Shown here piece by piece: positions 1-8,799 of a stretch of 10,425 bases of DNA. This stretch comes from Cladosporium sp. IMV 00045 (taxonomy: Eukaryota > Ascomycota > Dothideomycetes > Cladosporiales > Cladosporiaceae). How positions within the stretch are numbered: the stretch's first letter is position 1; each line of letters begins with the position of its first letter. Under the pieces are notes generated by a model, which saw only the letters and a program-made list of their open reading frames with translations, was not told where the DNA came from and searched no databases. Location of the stretch: NCBI GenBank assembly GCA_001931905.2, contig MSJI02000325.1, forward strand, positions 1 through 10,425. The letters are read 5' to 3'. The translations under genes were made by a program, and so were the position numbers.

Positions 1-3000
1 TGGGGGCGGAAGACAGCATCTTTACGGACATCAGCAGCCCGGAAGAAGTATTGTCAGCAGCAAAAGCCCTCGAGCCGCTTCAGCGAAGCGCTTCAGGGTC
101 TTCTGGCTCTTTGTTTCGCTTGGAATCCATCCTCGGGAATATCAATGATTTCGCCGCGATTTTCGCTCTGGGTAGCGGCGCAGAACCTCGTGTCACAGGT
201 GCAGTATGGGGTAGTCTGAAGATCCTATTGATGGTATTTATTCCTTGCACGAAAGAGCGGGTGTGACGGATGCTGACGATCTTCCAGCTCGCGAGCACCA
301 CAAACGACACACTTGGAGAGGTATTGAACATGTTAGACGAGATGAGTCTCGCATTGCCTCGATTTCGCAGTTACGAAGAATCACTACCAATGACTCCCGC
401 TCTGGAGAGAGCTTTGACCGACGTTTACGCGGAAATAACCTGTTTCTGTGCTCGAGCTGTGCGCTTTCTGAGATCCGCCCCTCATCGTGAGTGTTCCTTG
501 GAATTCGTTTGCAAGATTCGATTGACATTCCCACCGCGCAGGCTTCCTCGTGAGGGCAGGGTGGTCACAATTCGATGGCGACTTCAAAAAGACCGTCACA
601 CGCCTCCGCACTCTATCTCAGATGGTGGACCAAGAAGCCAACACCATTCGGCTGAAAGCTGAAACGGGTCGACACGTGGAATTGGTCGAAGCTATGGAGT
701 CTCTTGGCAAGTCATCAGACTCCACTGAAGTCGAGAATTTCTACTACGTTCCTTACAATCGCTGCAAGCAATTCTTCGATCGCGCAGCTGAACTCACGGA
801 GATGCATGAGGTGCTTTCGGTGGCCTCGAAGCAAAAACTTCGCTGCGTACTACTTCATGGTCTTGGAGGCATGGGAAAGTCCAGGCTAGCGATGGAGTAT
901 ATCGACCGCCATCGCAACGAGTTCGGAGCAGTTGTTTGGATTCCTGCAGACAATGAGGTAAAAGTCCAGCAGACTCTGGCTGAAGTCGCAAGACAGCTCG
1001 AACTTATCGCAGTTGATGATAATGATGTTCTTCAAGCGCAGCGCAAAGTGGTTAGGTGGCTGACGAGCCTTGGTACGTTCCTGTCAATATCACGACTACA
1101 TCCCGAAGGTGATACTGACTGCTACAGAGAATCCATGGCTCCTGGTGTTCGATAACGTCGACGATTCCAAGGTTTTGGAGAATGCACCGCCTCTCGGTTC
1201 CCTAGGATCACTGGTAGTGACTTCCCGAGACCCTACAATTGCCTTTGGTGCCACATCATCAACGATTCAGCTTCGGCCTTTTGATCAAATTCACGGAATG
1301 GAAGCCATTCTCAATCTCCTGGGGAAAACTTCCGCTTCTGATGTTGAGAGATCACTCGCCAGGGATATCGCCGAAGCGCTAGGTGGACTGCCATTGGCGA
1401 TCACACAGATCAGCGGTTTCATCGCACAGCAAAAGCTCTCTATGTCGGGCTTTCTGCCTCTATATGAGCGCAACGCCGCTAAGATCAATCGAAGAAGCGT
1501 CGTCGGACATCAAGACGAACACATTTTGAGTACCGTCTGGGAGATTGCCATTCAAACAATGGCACCAGGACCTCGTCATATACAAAGCTTACTCGCTTTC
1601 TTCGATCCAGACAAAATCCATGAAACAATCCTCACCGAGGGCATACCCTATCTCCAAACAGATCGTCTCAATTTCGTTTTGGACGAGATCGAGTGAGTGC
1701 GACCGCAAATGTCTTCACCTAATACCTGCTGATTGCTGTGCAGTTTCATGGATGCAAAAGAACCATTGTTGAAGCGTTCGCTATTGCAACGAGACGAGAC
1801 AGATTCTTCACTCTCGATGCATCGACTCGTCCAGTTCGCGATATTGGAAAGTCTGTCACCACAAGAGCGGGCGACGATTTTGGATGACGCTATCACTATC
1901 CTCAGCCATGGATTCGAAAATTCTTGGAACGTTGTTACAACTCATCAATTCGAGAATTGGAGGCATTTTGAGCTTCGCACAGCTCATGTGCAGGCTCTCA
2001 TCAACAAGTCCCAGCAATTCAAAGTCGTTCCAGAAAACTCGGCAGCTTTCTCGGAGCTGATATTCCGCTGCGCTTGGTGCGTATCCAGCTTGTGATCCCA
2101 CTGTACCCTTTTGGTGAGCAATCGTCTGACCCGACTCAGGTATTTTTACGAAAAAGAGCTCTACACTCTTGCCAGCAATTTCATCACGCATGGGTTGAAA
2201 GTGCTTGGACGCAAGCATGAACTCTCCTATGCAAGCGCATGTACCCTACGAGGTCTTGTCGAGCTCGACACTTTGGATGCGGAAAGGGCATTGGCTTCAT
2301 TCCAAGAAGGCTTGGCAGTTAGAGAAAGACTCTTGCCTCCCGACGATGCTTTCATCGCTTCCAGTCTCAATGCCATCTCTCTGGCACATACCGAGCTTGG
2401 GCAATTGGCAGAAGCTCAAGAGACCGGCGACCGAGCCATCCAGATCCGTCGCGAAACTCAGAGCGATCGGATAGGAAACTCATACAGCAACATGGCCAGC
2501 ACTTTACTTCGCATGGGAAAACATGAAGAAGCAGAGGCGATCCTCTCTCAATGTCCGTCATTGAAAGACTTCACTGACGAAACATTCCTCTCGTCGGGCA
2601 ATCCCCGATTCGCCGGGTATGTTCATCTGCAACTACAAAGACTTATCTTTGCTAATGGAATGAAAGGGACATGATCCTTCTTGGCCGTATACGCGTACAA
2701 CAAGGGCGAAGCGATGAGGCCATCAGATTGATCTCAAAGGCCTTGGCGTTTCGCCAGCAAACACATGGTAATCATTTGAAGACGTGTGACACAATGCAGC
2801 TATTGGCTCAGTTGTTGCAATTGGGTGCAGATCACCGTTCAGCAATGTAAGTCTTGACAATGGGCTCAAAATCTTGCATGGTGATTTTCTGTACTGACAT
2901 AAGCGATCAGCACATTCTGGGATCAGTCTGAGTCTATCGCAGCCAGCCTACCGGCGGCTATTGCTTATATGGTACGGGCGAGGTATAGATTGGCATATTG

Positions 3001-3157
3001 CTACGAGCTTGTTGGAGAGATGGATGTCAGTCGCGTGTGGAAGCAGAAGGCAGACACATCAAATGCCGAGTACATGAGGCTAAGAGGAAGGTTTAATGCT
3101 TCGCCTGTTGTTCTCGAGAAAGCCTATGACGATGAAGTTGCCTGGATGCTTTGGTAG
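1..3157 (+). CDS. NLR-type STAND protein: DUF7708-like domain, NB-ARC NTPase, TPR (5' partial)
   Basis: This looks like a cytosolic NLR-type receptor of the kind linked in fungi to nonself recognition and regulated cell death; that role is inferred from architecture. The coding segments I derive are <3-233, 288-486, 542-1072, 1128-1692, 1744-2076, 2140-2616, 2667-2846 and 2911-3157. They join in frame into 920 residues before TAG, numbered here from the codon at 3. Residues about 40-150 resemble the helical DUF7708 domain (VWGSLKILL, then a YAEI..FC.RAVRFLR stretch). The NTPase has Walker A GLGGMGKS (250-257), Walker B LLVFDNVDD (325-333), TSRD (352-355), GGLPLA (406-411) and an MHD-like MHRLVQ (534-539). 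At least four TPR-like helical pairs lie between about 650 and 811. The introns are 50-64 bp with clear branch points. The apparent frame changes are all explained by introns. The start codon and the first part of the N-terminal domain are missing at the window edge. Confidence 0.9.
859..882 (+). other. Walker A (P-loop) of the NLR NTPase
   Basis: The codons read GLGGMGKS, matching GxxxxGK[ST], and follow a hydrophobic strand (CVLLH) as expected for a P-loop. The lysine and serine that would hold the nucleotide phosphates and magnesium are both present. With the intact Walker B aspartates at 1139-1165 this suggests that the NTPase core has not decayed. Confidence 0.9.
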
Positions 3158-3841
3158 AGCAGTGACGGGATGCTGTTGCTCGCAGCATGAGCATCAGAAG
3201 GGTGGGTATGCGCCTGCTGGGTACGGTATAGGTGGCGGGCGTGATATTATAGAGATTGATATTGATATGTTCGCCGATTATAGCGTTTACGAAAGGCAAA
3301 ATTTCCACTTCATTCATTCTCTCTCGACTTCCCGGAAGTGTAGGATGCTATGGAAGTAGAAAGCCTCTCCAAACGTGTAAAGGAGTGGATACTGTTTACA
3401 TGTTCAGATTTTGGTGCAATTGGAATGGGGGCATTCAGTCGACATCTGGAACGCTGGTAAGCCATATGTTTTGTTTTTCTCAGCTATTGTTTGCAGATAC
3501 TGATCGATGTAAGCTGTGGGAGATGCTGGAGGCCGGACATCTTTTCTACGGTTCAGACAGCGAGGGATCGCACAACAATCGCTAACGTTATCACATGAAT
3601 GAGATTGTGGGATTGCCGGGCGAACCACCCCAAATATTTCTGCGTAGAAGCCCACTCGCAAGTCGCCTTTTTGATGAGACTGGTAGGTAATCAGCCATAA
3701 AGCTCCGGCTGTGTTCAAGGATCAAGGCGCTAACCACCACATCTCTGATCAGGAAAGTGGAATGCAGAACCTCCTATTGTATCCTTATCGTTAGAAAGCC
3801 GATTTAACTACCTTGAAGGGGACAGCAAAGCAAAAGTCTGA
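3158..3841. other. NLR 3' UTR and spacer, no supported gene
   Basis: This stretch follows the NLR stop codon. Open frames here are short (up to about 110 codons on either strand), overlap each other and show no motif I recognise. No clear AATAAA-type polyadenylation signal is visible close behind the stop. A + strand frame through about 3196-3290 reads a Gly/Tyr-rich stretch, but it needs to run through the NLR C-terminus in another frame, so I do not call it. Confidence 0.5.
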
Positions 3842-4108
3842 TTTTTTAACAATCTATGCTTTGTTGGTTACCCGAGCAAAGAAAAAGCGCGAGAGAACTT
3901 CTCCAGCATCCCTGGCTATCAGGGGACATCGATTGAGAAGCATGACTACGTGGAGGTCTTTCCGACGATCCTTCTCTCTCATGCCTTTCCTCTCTGCGGC
4001 CCCAACGCTTATGCCACTGTCATTCGCAGAATCAGCATGCAAAAGCAGCGTGACTTTATCCTCAGGAACCTGACAGATTCGCGATCCCGTAAGCTCTCAA
4101 ACACCTAA
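3842..4108 (+). other. Open frame of 88 codons with coding-like composition, unrecognised
   Basis: The frame runs from just after a TGA at 3839-3841 to TAA at 4106-4108 without a stop. It has no early ATG; the first is about two thirds of the way in. It reads like ordinary protein (segments such as HDYVEVFPTILLSHAFPL and CGPNAYATVIRRISMQKQRD), and third positions lean to C and G. I do not recognise the family. A possible donor, GTAAGC, sits at 4089-4094. The frame ends where the decayed NLR copy begins. It may be an exon of a dead or unseen gene, a remnant captured by the duplication, or chance. No function is assigned. Confidence 0.3.
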
Positions 4109-4504
4109 GATTCCACTGAAGACATGTGACACAACGCAGCTTTTGGCTCAGGTGTTGCAGCTGCTTGCAGATCGCCGTTCAGCGATGTAAGTCTTAACGA
4201 TAGGCAAAAAACCTTGCCCTCTTCTGTACTAACACAAGCGATCGGCACATTTTGGGATCAGTCTGAATCTATCGCAGCTAACCTACCCGCTACCGTTGCC
4301 TGCATGATACTGGCAATATATAGATCGACGCATTACTACGAGATTGTCGGAGAGGAGGATATGAGTCGCGTCTGAAAGGAAAAGGCGGACGCAGCAAATG
4401 TATAGTACGTGAGCATAAGGGGGCGGTCCACCGCAATATATGTCGCCCTAGAGGAAGCATATGATAATGAGGTCACCTGGATGCTTCGGAAGAGCAGGGA
4501 TTGA
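4098..4504 (+). pseudogene. Decayed partial duplicate of the NLR 3' end (last two exons and last intron)
   Basis: This region aligns with 2758-3172, the end of the NLR gene, at roughly three quarters identity by eye in the last exon. It keeps the intron: the GTAAGT donor is intact at 4187-4192 and the branch point has become TACTAAC, but the acceptor CAG has become CGG (4243-4245). The penultimate-exon part has a one-base deletion near its start. In the last-exon part the NLR Trp codon (3038-3040) is matched by TGA at 4373-4375, and a second stop, TAG, is at 4403-4405. Otherwise the frame is kept up to TGA at 4502-4504. Because the intron is kept, this is a DNA-level duplication and not a retrocopy. 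It cannot make the matching NLR tail. Confidence 0.88.
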
Positions 4505-5086
4505 ATGGTAACTTATCGCTTGAGATCCGAGGAAAATCAAGTCACAGCGGCACATACCACTAGGATGGGAAAGATCGCATGTGAGCCTCATAGATCGAAT
4601 CTGCCAGGATAATCCCAGCCACACTGTGCACATCATCCTACATCTCAAGCCGTAGCTGCTAAATTCTGGTTCCAGTAACACAATCGCGGGGCACAAGTTG
4701 TCGTCGTGATGCAATAGCGCCTGAAGTTCCTGATCTCCGCGTTCTCGAATTCCATAACCTCTTAAGCCCTTTATTTCGCTAGATAATACCACATCGTGGA
4801 GTTTCCTGGCAATCATGTTTGAGTTCAAGAATGTCTCCCTATTTGTAAGATCGGGCTGAATACAGATTTAAGCGCATTGCAGGAATGAAGAAGATTTCAA
4901 TATACAAGTGGTGTTCCAGGATATTAGATCTTGATACATAAAGCACAGCCGCTGACTTGTTAATGCGAACTCTTCCTGGCTTAAACAACCGATCGTGTGG
5001 GTTGTCAAAGCACACGCCACCAGGTTCTATTCCACAGCATAGTAACAACATGTACACTCTAGTTCAGATCAAGAGCTTTATTCCCC
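4505..5086. other. Spacer with weak minus-strand open frames
   Basis: Two minus-strand open frames lie here: about 4448-4828 (126 codons) and 4839-5057 (72 codons). They are in different frames, and the first runs into the NLR pseudogene on the other strand, so at least its tail is spurious. A minus-strand intron could in principle join them (GTATAT to ATAG in the 4840-4910 region), but neither product shows a domain I recognise. I treat this as probable non-coding or decayed DNA. Confidence 0.4.
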
Positions 5087-5141
5087 CAACTTTCGACGCA
5101 GTTCTGCCAAGCGTAGCGCGCGGTTAATGAAACAAGTGCTC

Positions 5142-5277
5142 CCAATCTGGCGGTCTGTTATGAGAGAGCCTGCCGGAGAAGGCTGGCTTGGCGAGTTTCT
5201 TTTGGCGCTGTTCGCGCGGAGGGGATTGGCTCGTATCTTGTTAGCGCCGGCGTCAAACAGGCACCCGCTACATAAAG
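5142..5277 (+). promoter_or_regulatory. Candidate core promoter of the Helo-like gene
   Basis: A CCAAT at 5142-5146, an ATTGG (CCAAT on the other strand) at 5225-5229 and a TATA-like CATAAAG at 5271-5277 lie within 280 bp upstream of the start at 5420. These short motifs are common by chance, so this is only a plausible promoter position. An out-of-frame ATG at 5127 opens a frame that overlaps the main start. It would matter only if transcription begins upstream of 5127. Confidence 0.25.
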
Positions 5278-5419
5278 TCTTCCATTACTTCGCGCAAACC
5301 CCAGCACTGAACTCCGAAACTTATTTGATATCAGACCCGCCCAAAACCTACTGCACTGCCAGCCACTTTACATTCATCGGAAATTCTACAATTGTTCCCG
5401 CACCCGGACAACGTCACTT

Positions 5420-6708
5420 ATGGCTGACCCTCTCTCGGTCACTTCAGCCGTCGTTGGCTTAATCACCGCAAGCTGTCAGGCTAGCAAAGCGCTCCGCGAA
5501 ACTATTCAAAGTTACAGATACCATACCAAGAATGTTCGTGACCTCAGAAACGAACTAGAAGCTCTTGAAGGTACCTTGCAATTGTTGGATGCGATTTTAG
5601 CGAGCCTGAATAGTGACGACTTTGCCGCCCTGGAACTTCCCCTTCGACGCTGCGGTTGCGCTTGCGAGGAATTCAAACAGAGTTTGGAGAGGTGTGCGGG
5701 ACGCAATGACGACGACAAGTCCAAATTCCGTGGCTGGCTAAAGATCCGTTGGATGAACAGCGACATTAATGGCTTCAAAGACACTCTAGCCGGTTACAAA
5801 TCCACGATCGCCATCGCCATCGCGGGTGTGAACTTGTAAGTCTGCTCTTGACCAGTGCGACGCCATTCGTTAATATTGATACTAGGCGAACAACCAAAGT
5901 CAGCCTTGACGTGATTCGAGAGTACAAGGGATTGATACAGTCCACAACAACAGACCTTCAAGACCACCTGCACACAATCAACGAAGAGATGCAGTTCACT
6001 TCTGTTGTTCGGGCCTATGAAGATAATGCCATCGATGAGGGTGATATGCAATCAGAACGAGATTGTACCATTCGGTGTCTCGAGATATGCACGCGCGTTG
6101 CTACAGTCATTGAAGAACATCAATTTCTCATTGATGGTAGCAATTTTGACTCGCCCAGGGCTGCTGGCCAAGCAACGTCTGATAACGACCCTACAACGCC
6201 ACAAAACATTGTGAAAGACTCGCTGCAGAGCTGCAGAGCCGATATTCGGTCAGCAAACGCCCAGCTCCTGGACCGCCTTCAGCACCTAAGTGCTAGGATC
6301 TGTCAGGACCCAGCAAACCCCCTGCGGAAAAATCTAACTGAACCCCCAGAGCACGAACGGACGACGAAAGAGATCGAAAGTATACGTCAATGCTTGAAGA
6401 TTTGCATGCAAGCTTCGGAAGAAGCGGAGAAAGTTCGTGTGAACATGATGGAGGATGTTGCGACAGCAGAAGACAGCCGACAGGTTCTCGTCTCAACTGT
6501 TGGAGACCTCATCGCTGCACATAGGGTGACTGCCGGAGCCCGCTCCTTGCAGTGCATCGGGCAGATGTCAGACGAGACCCTGCAGCTGATGTCGCGTACG
6601 CTACCGCCGCTAGAGGTCGCCTCAACGTCAAAGGAGACACGTACGTCTTCTGACGCACAGAAACAATTTGGTCGTACTCTCGGCTCAAAGAACGTCAGAA
6701 CCCTCTGA
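5420..6708 (+). CDS. Helo-like / PigL_N-type STAND N-terminal domain protein with two helical repeats
   Basis: Joining 5420-5835 and 5886-6708 across a 50-bp intron (GTAAGT donor, CTAG acceptor) gives 412 residues in one frame. The start MADPLSVTSAVVGLI, followed by a long amphipathic region (RDLRNELEALEGTL), is typical of the fungal STAND N-terminal domain family that includes azaphilone cluster protein L (PF17111); it fills about residues 1-135. The remainder repeats: a helical unit with IRCLEIC at 201-207 recurs as IRQCLKIC at 305-312, each after a D/R-L-Q-like helix. A C-terminal signature (STVGDLIAAHRVTAGARS and QMSDETLQLMSR, about 342-376) is familiar from predicted fungal proteins of this type. 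There is no P-loop, NACHT or repeat sensor, so it is a stand-alone domain protein. Its molecular role is unknown; membrane-directed or scaffold activity is inferred from HeLo relatives. Confidence 0.87.
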
Positions 6709-8300
6709 GTTCATCAAAAGCTTGTGGCTATTGCATCAGGTCTGACCGTGGGGCTTGTTTGGTAGTGATATTCGTTGGGCTGCGAGACTTTGCGCCTTTG
6801 GAAGCTGCTTTTCCTTAGATGAGTCACATCTGAATACGACACTCCCATTATATCCAGCAACGAGGATTATTATGCTGGCTGAATCCACTCAGACCTTCGT
6901 ACAATGACATGTGATTGAGCTTTCCTGCCACCATACAAGTGTTCATCCAGATCCAATGCGCATGCGATAGGGTTTTACTCTAAAATTGACGAAGCCTGCA
7001 TATTCAATCTCTTTCTCATTTGTTGTGGATGGCATTGACCTGTCAGTCTAAATTTGGCGGCGCCTTTGTTCCCATCCCCAAACGGTCGACGCATCCGTTG
7101 GAGGAAAGGGGTGCTATGTGAGTGTACATTTGAGCGTCTAACCGCGACCGAGGCTGGCCATGTTCTCGTGACCATGCCTCAGTCACTAACCTCTATCCGG
7201 TCGTTGCGAAAACATTGGTGTTCCGAAAGCTGTCGGCATAGGATCGGCCATAAATTGCCACACTTCGCACCGTATCATACACAACTCTTGCAACACTTTC
7301 TCGGGTGCTGTGACCCTCCTTTGTATGATTTTCAGCACTGTCGCTTGCAACGAAGGGCGATCTTGGCAGGTCGAAAGGTCGTGGTACGACGAAAGATTCT
7401 CCGCACTTTCTAGCGAAAGCAGTCGTGACAGGTCACAAACTGGAGCAAATGATCTGAAACACATTTTAGGGTAATCTCTCGCGTCCAGCCTGCACAACCA
7501 CCTAAATTTTACACGTATGCATGTCATATAAGATAAGGTTGCAGGGATCTAAAAAGGGCTGAATTGAAGATTAAGGGCTGGATCACTGTGATGACATCAT
7601 CAGAAGCTAAGAAATGGTCGGCGGCGTAAACAGCACACTACATACATGGCCAGCTGATAAGCGGCGTACTCACGCTGCGGGCCGCCGGCTATTTCGGCTA
7701 TCCCGGCTACTCGTCTCCGCGATCGCAGCTTCTAGGGCACCTCGCGGCTGATCTCGTACTATTTACAGATCATGGCGCGATGAGTCGACGTGGCCTCGCA
7801 GCATTCAGGGTCAAGTGCGTTCCCCAACCTGGACCCTGCTTAGGTTCGTCGTCTTTGCACGACCCTGCCCTCCAACCATTGCTGCCTTCTGACACCCATA
7901 TCTCGGCTCTAGTTCTTCTATCAGATGTCTTAATTGCGCCGCCAGTCGACCCTACTGTAATTGACTTTTTTGCTGTATGTCCATCTCATGACATATGACA
8001 TGCATGTAACACGCTGATGAATCATTCCACTGAATCTGGGGCAGTAGCGAGCACATGATGGCGGAATTCCTGCTCTGGCGCCTGCACATGCCGTTGAGCT
8101 GCAAGTGCCCCGACTTGCCACATTCATATGTACACAACGCGTGAACAAGGATGCCTTGTCTGGTGAGATTGCCACACTGCAAGCTGTAAGCTGCACGTCC
8201 TCACAGAGTTAAAAGGCTCGGTGGAGCCACTCTCGATTCATCGCGCGGCGGACGTTGCGCGGTACAGGCACCCATTGCACCAAGAATTGCTTCAACGACC
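6709..8300. other. Gene-poor interval, no supported gene
   Basis: Nothing here reads as a recognisable protein. The largest frames (7054-7413 on +, 119 codons; 7186-7527 on -, 113 codons; 7780-7998 on +, 72 codons) overlap one another or lack motifs. Two GATAAG sites (7532-7537 and 7656-7661) and a GC-rich stretch at about 7670-7760 are visible. Copies of TGACATGCAT occur at 7517-7526 (minus) and 7996-8005 (plus). The right-hand part must include the promoter and 5' UTR of the Zn2Cys6 gene, but no clear TATA box is seen. Confidence 0.5.
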
Positions 8301-8799
8301 ATGTCTCAAGAACGACTTATGCTCAGACCGTTGATGCCTAAAGTATCTCATTCCCCATCCTGCCAGGCCAATCTGCAACCCAACAACTTAGATCCGCGAT
8401 TACGTGAGCCGTCCAAATCCTCCGTATCACAGGCAAAGAGGATTCAAGTTCGCGTCGCTTGTGTTGGTTGTCAGAGGCAAAAGGCAAAGGCAAGTCAAGT
8501 TCTAGGTGGATTTACTTAAAGTCCTTTTGGCTCTGACAATTGAGCAGTGCGATGGCCATCGGCCTTCCTGTGCGCGCTGTACGAGAAAAAGAGTCATATG
8601 CAAATACGACGTCGAACCGGACGTTTCACGTTTCACATCTATGCAGCGGAGAAGTGAAGCGCTACAAACTGAGCGTGACTTATTTTACAGACTGATCGTC
8701 TATATGAGCACCCGCTCCGAGGGTGAAGCACAAGAAGCCTTTCGCCGGCTTCGCACATGCAATGACCCTTTAGAGGTCGCAAAGTCGGTGAGCATTTGA
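8301..8799 (+). CDS. Short Zn2Cys6 zinc-cluster protein, likely transcription regulator
   Basis: The coding parts are 8301-8489 and 8548-8799, giving 146 residues. The zinc cluster is complete: cysteines at 54, 57, 64, 71, 74 and 81 with spacing CX2CX6CX6CX2CX6C, within RVACVGCQRQKAK then CDGHRPSCARC. Such clusters hold two zinc ions and bind DNA in the nucleus, usually at CGG half-sites. A linker and coiled-coil-like segment follow (MQRRSEALQTERDLFYRLI, about 97-115), then EAFRRLRTCNDPLEVAKSV, a tail seen in many fungal Zn2Cys6 proteins. The start has an A at -3. There is no fungal-specific middle homology region, so this is a short form or a truncated gene. A possible donor, GTGAGC, at 8788 could splice to 8873, giving the ending YRHSS then stop; this changes only the last few residues. 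Confidence 0.83.
8490..8547 (+). other. GC-AG intron inside the zinc-cluster codons
   Basis: The exon ends AAG and the intron begins GCAAGT, the usual consensus of the minor GC-AG class. A CTGAC branch point at 8532-8536 and a CAG acceptor at 8545-8547 follow. Removing these 58 bases joins the second and third zinc cysteines at exactly the spacing the family needs. No GT donor nearby gives this result, so the GC donor decides the gene model. Confidence 0.82.

Noticed and set aside
234..287. Apparent frame break with stop codon in the NLR gene, and similar breaks at 487, 1073, 1693, 2077, 2617 and 2847
   Set aside because: Each is a 50-64 bp intron with a good donor, a branch point and an AG acceptor, and splicing restores one 920-residue frame. 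They are not frameshifts or pseudogene damage.
3096..3359. Gly/Tyr-rich open frame overlapping the NLR 3' end
   Set aside because: It starts inside the last NLR exon in another frame. The NLR frame there ends in a natural-looking WMLW tail, so this frame is most likely a shadow plus UTR.
6959..6966. CGCATGCG palindrome as a regulatory site
   Set aside because: It is a single short palindrome with no second copy and no gene start nearby.
7054..7527. Overlapping 119-codon plus and 113-codon minus frames
   Set aside because: They overlap on opposite strands and have no motif, no intron-supported extension and basic/cysteine-rich random-looking composition.
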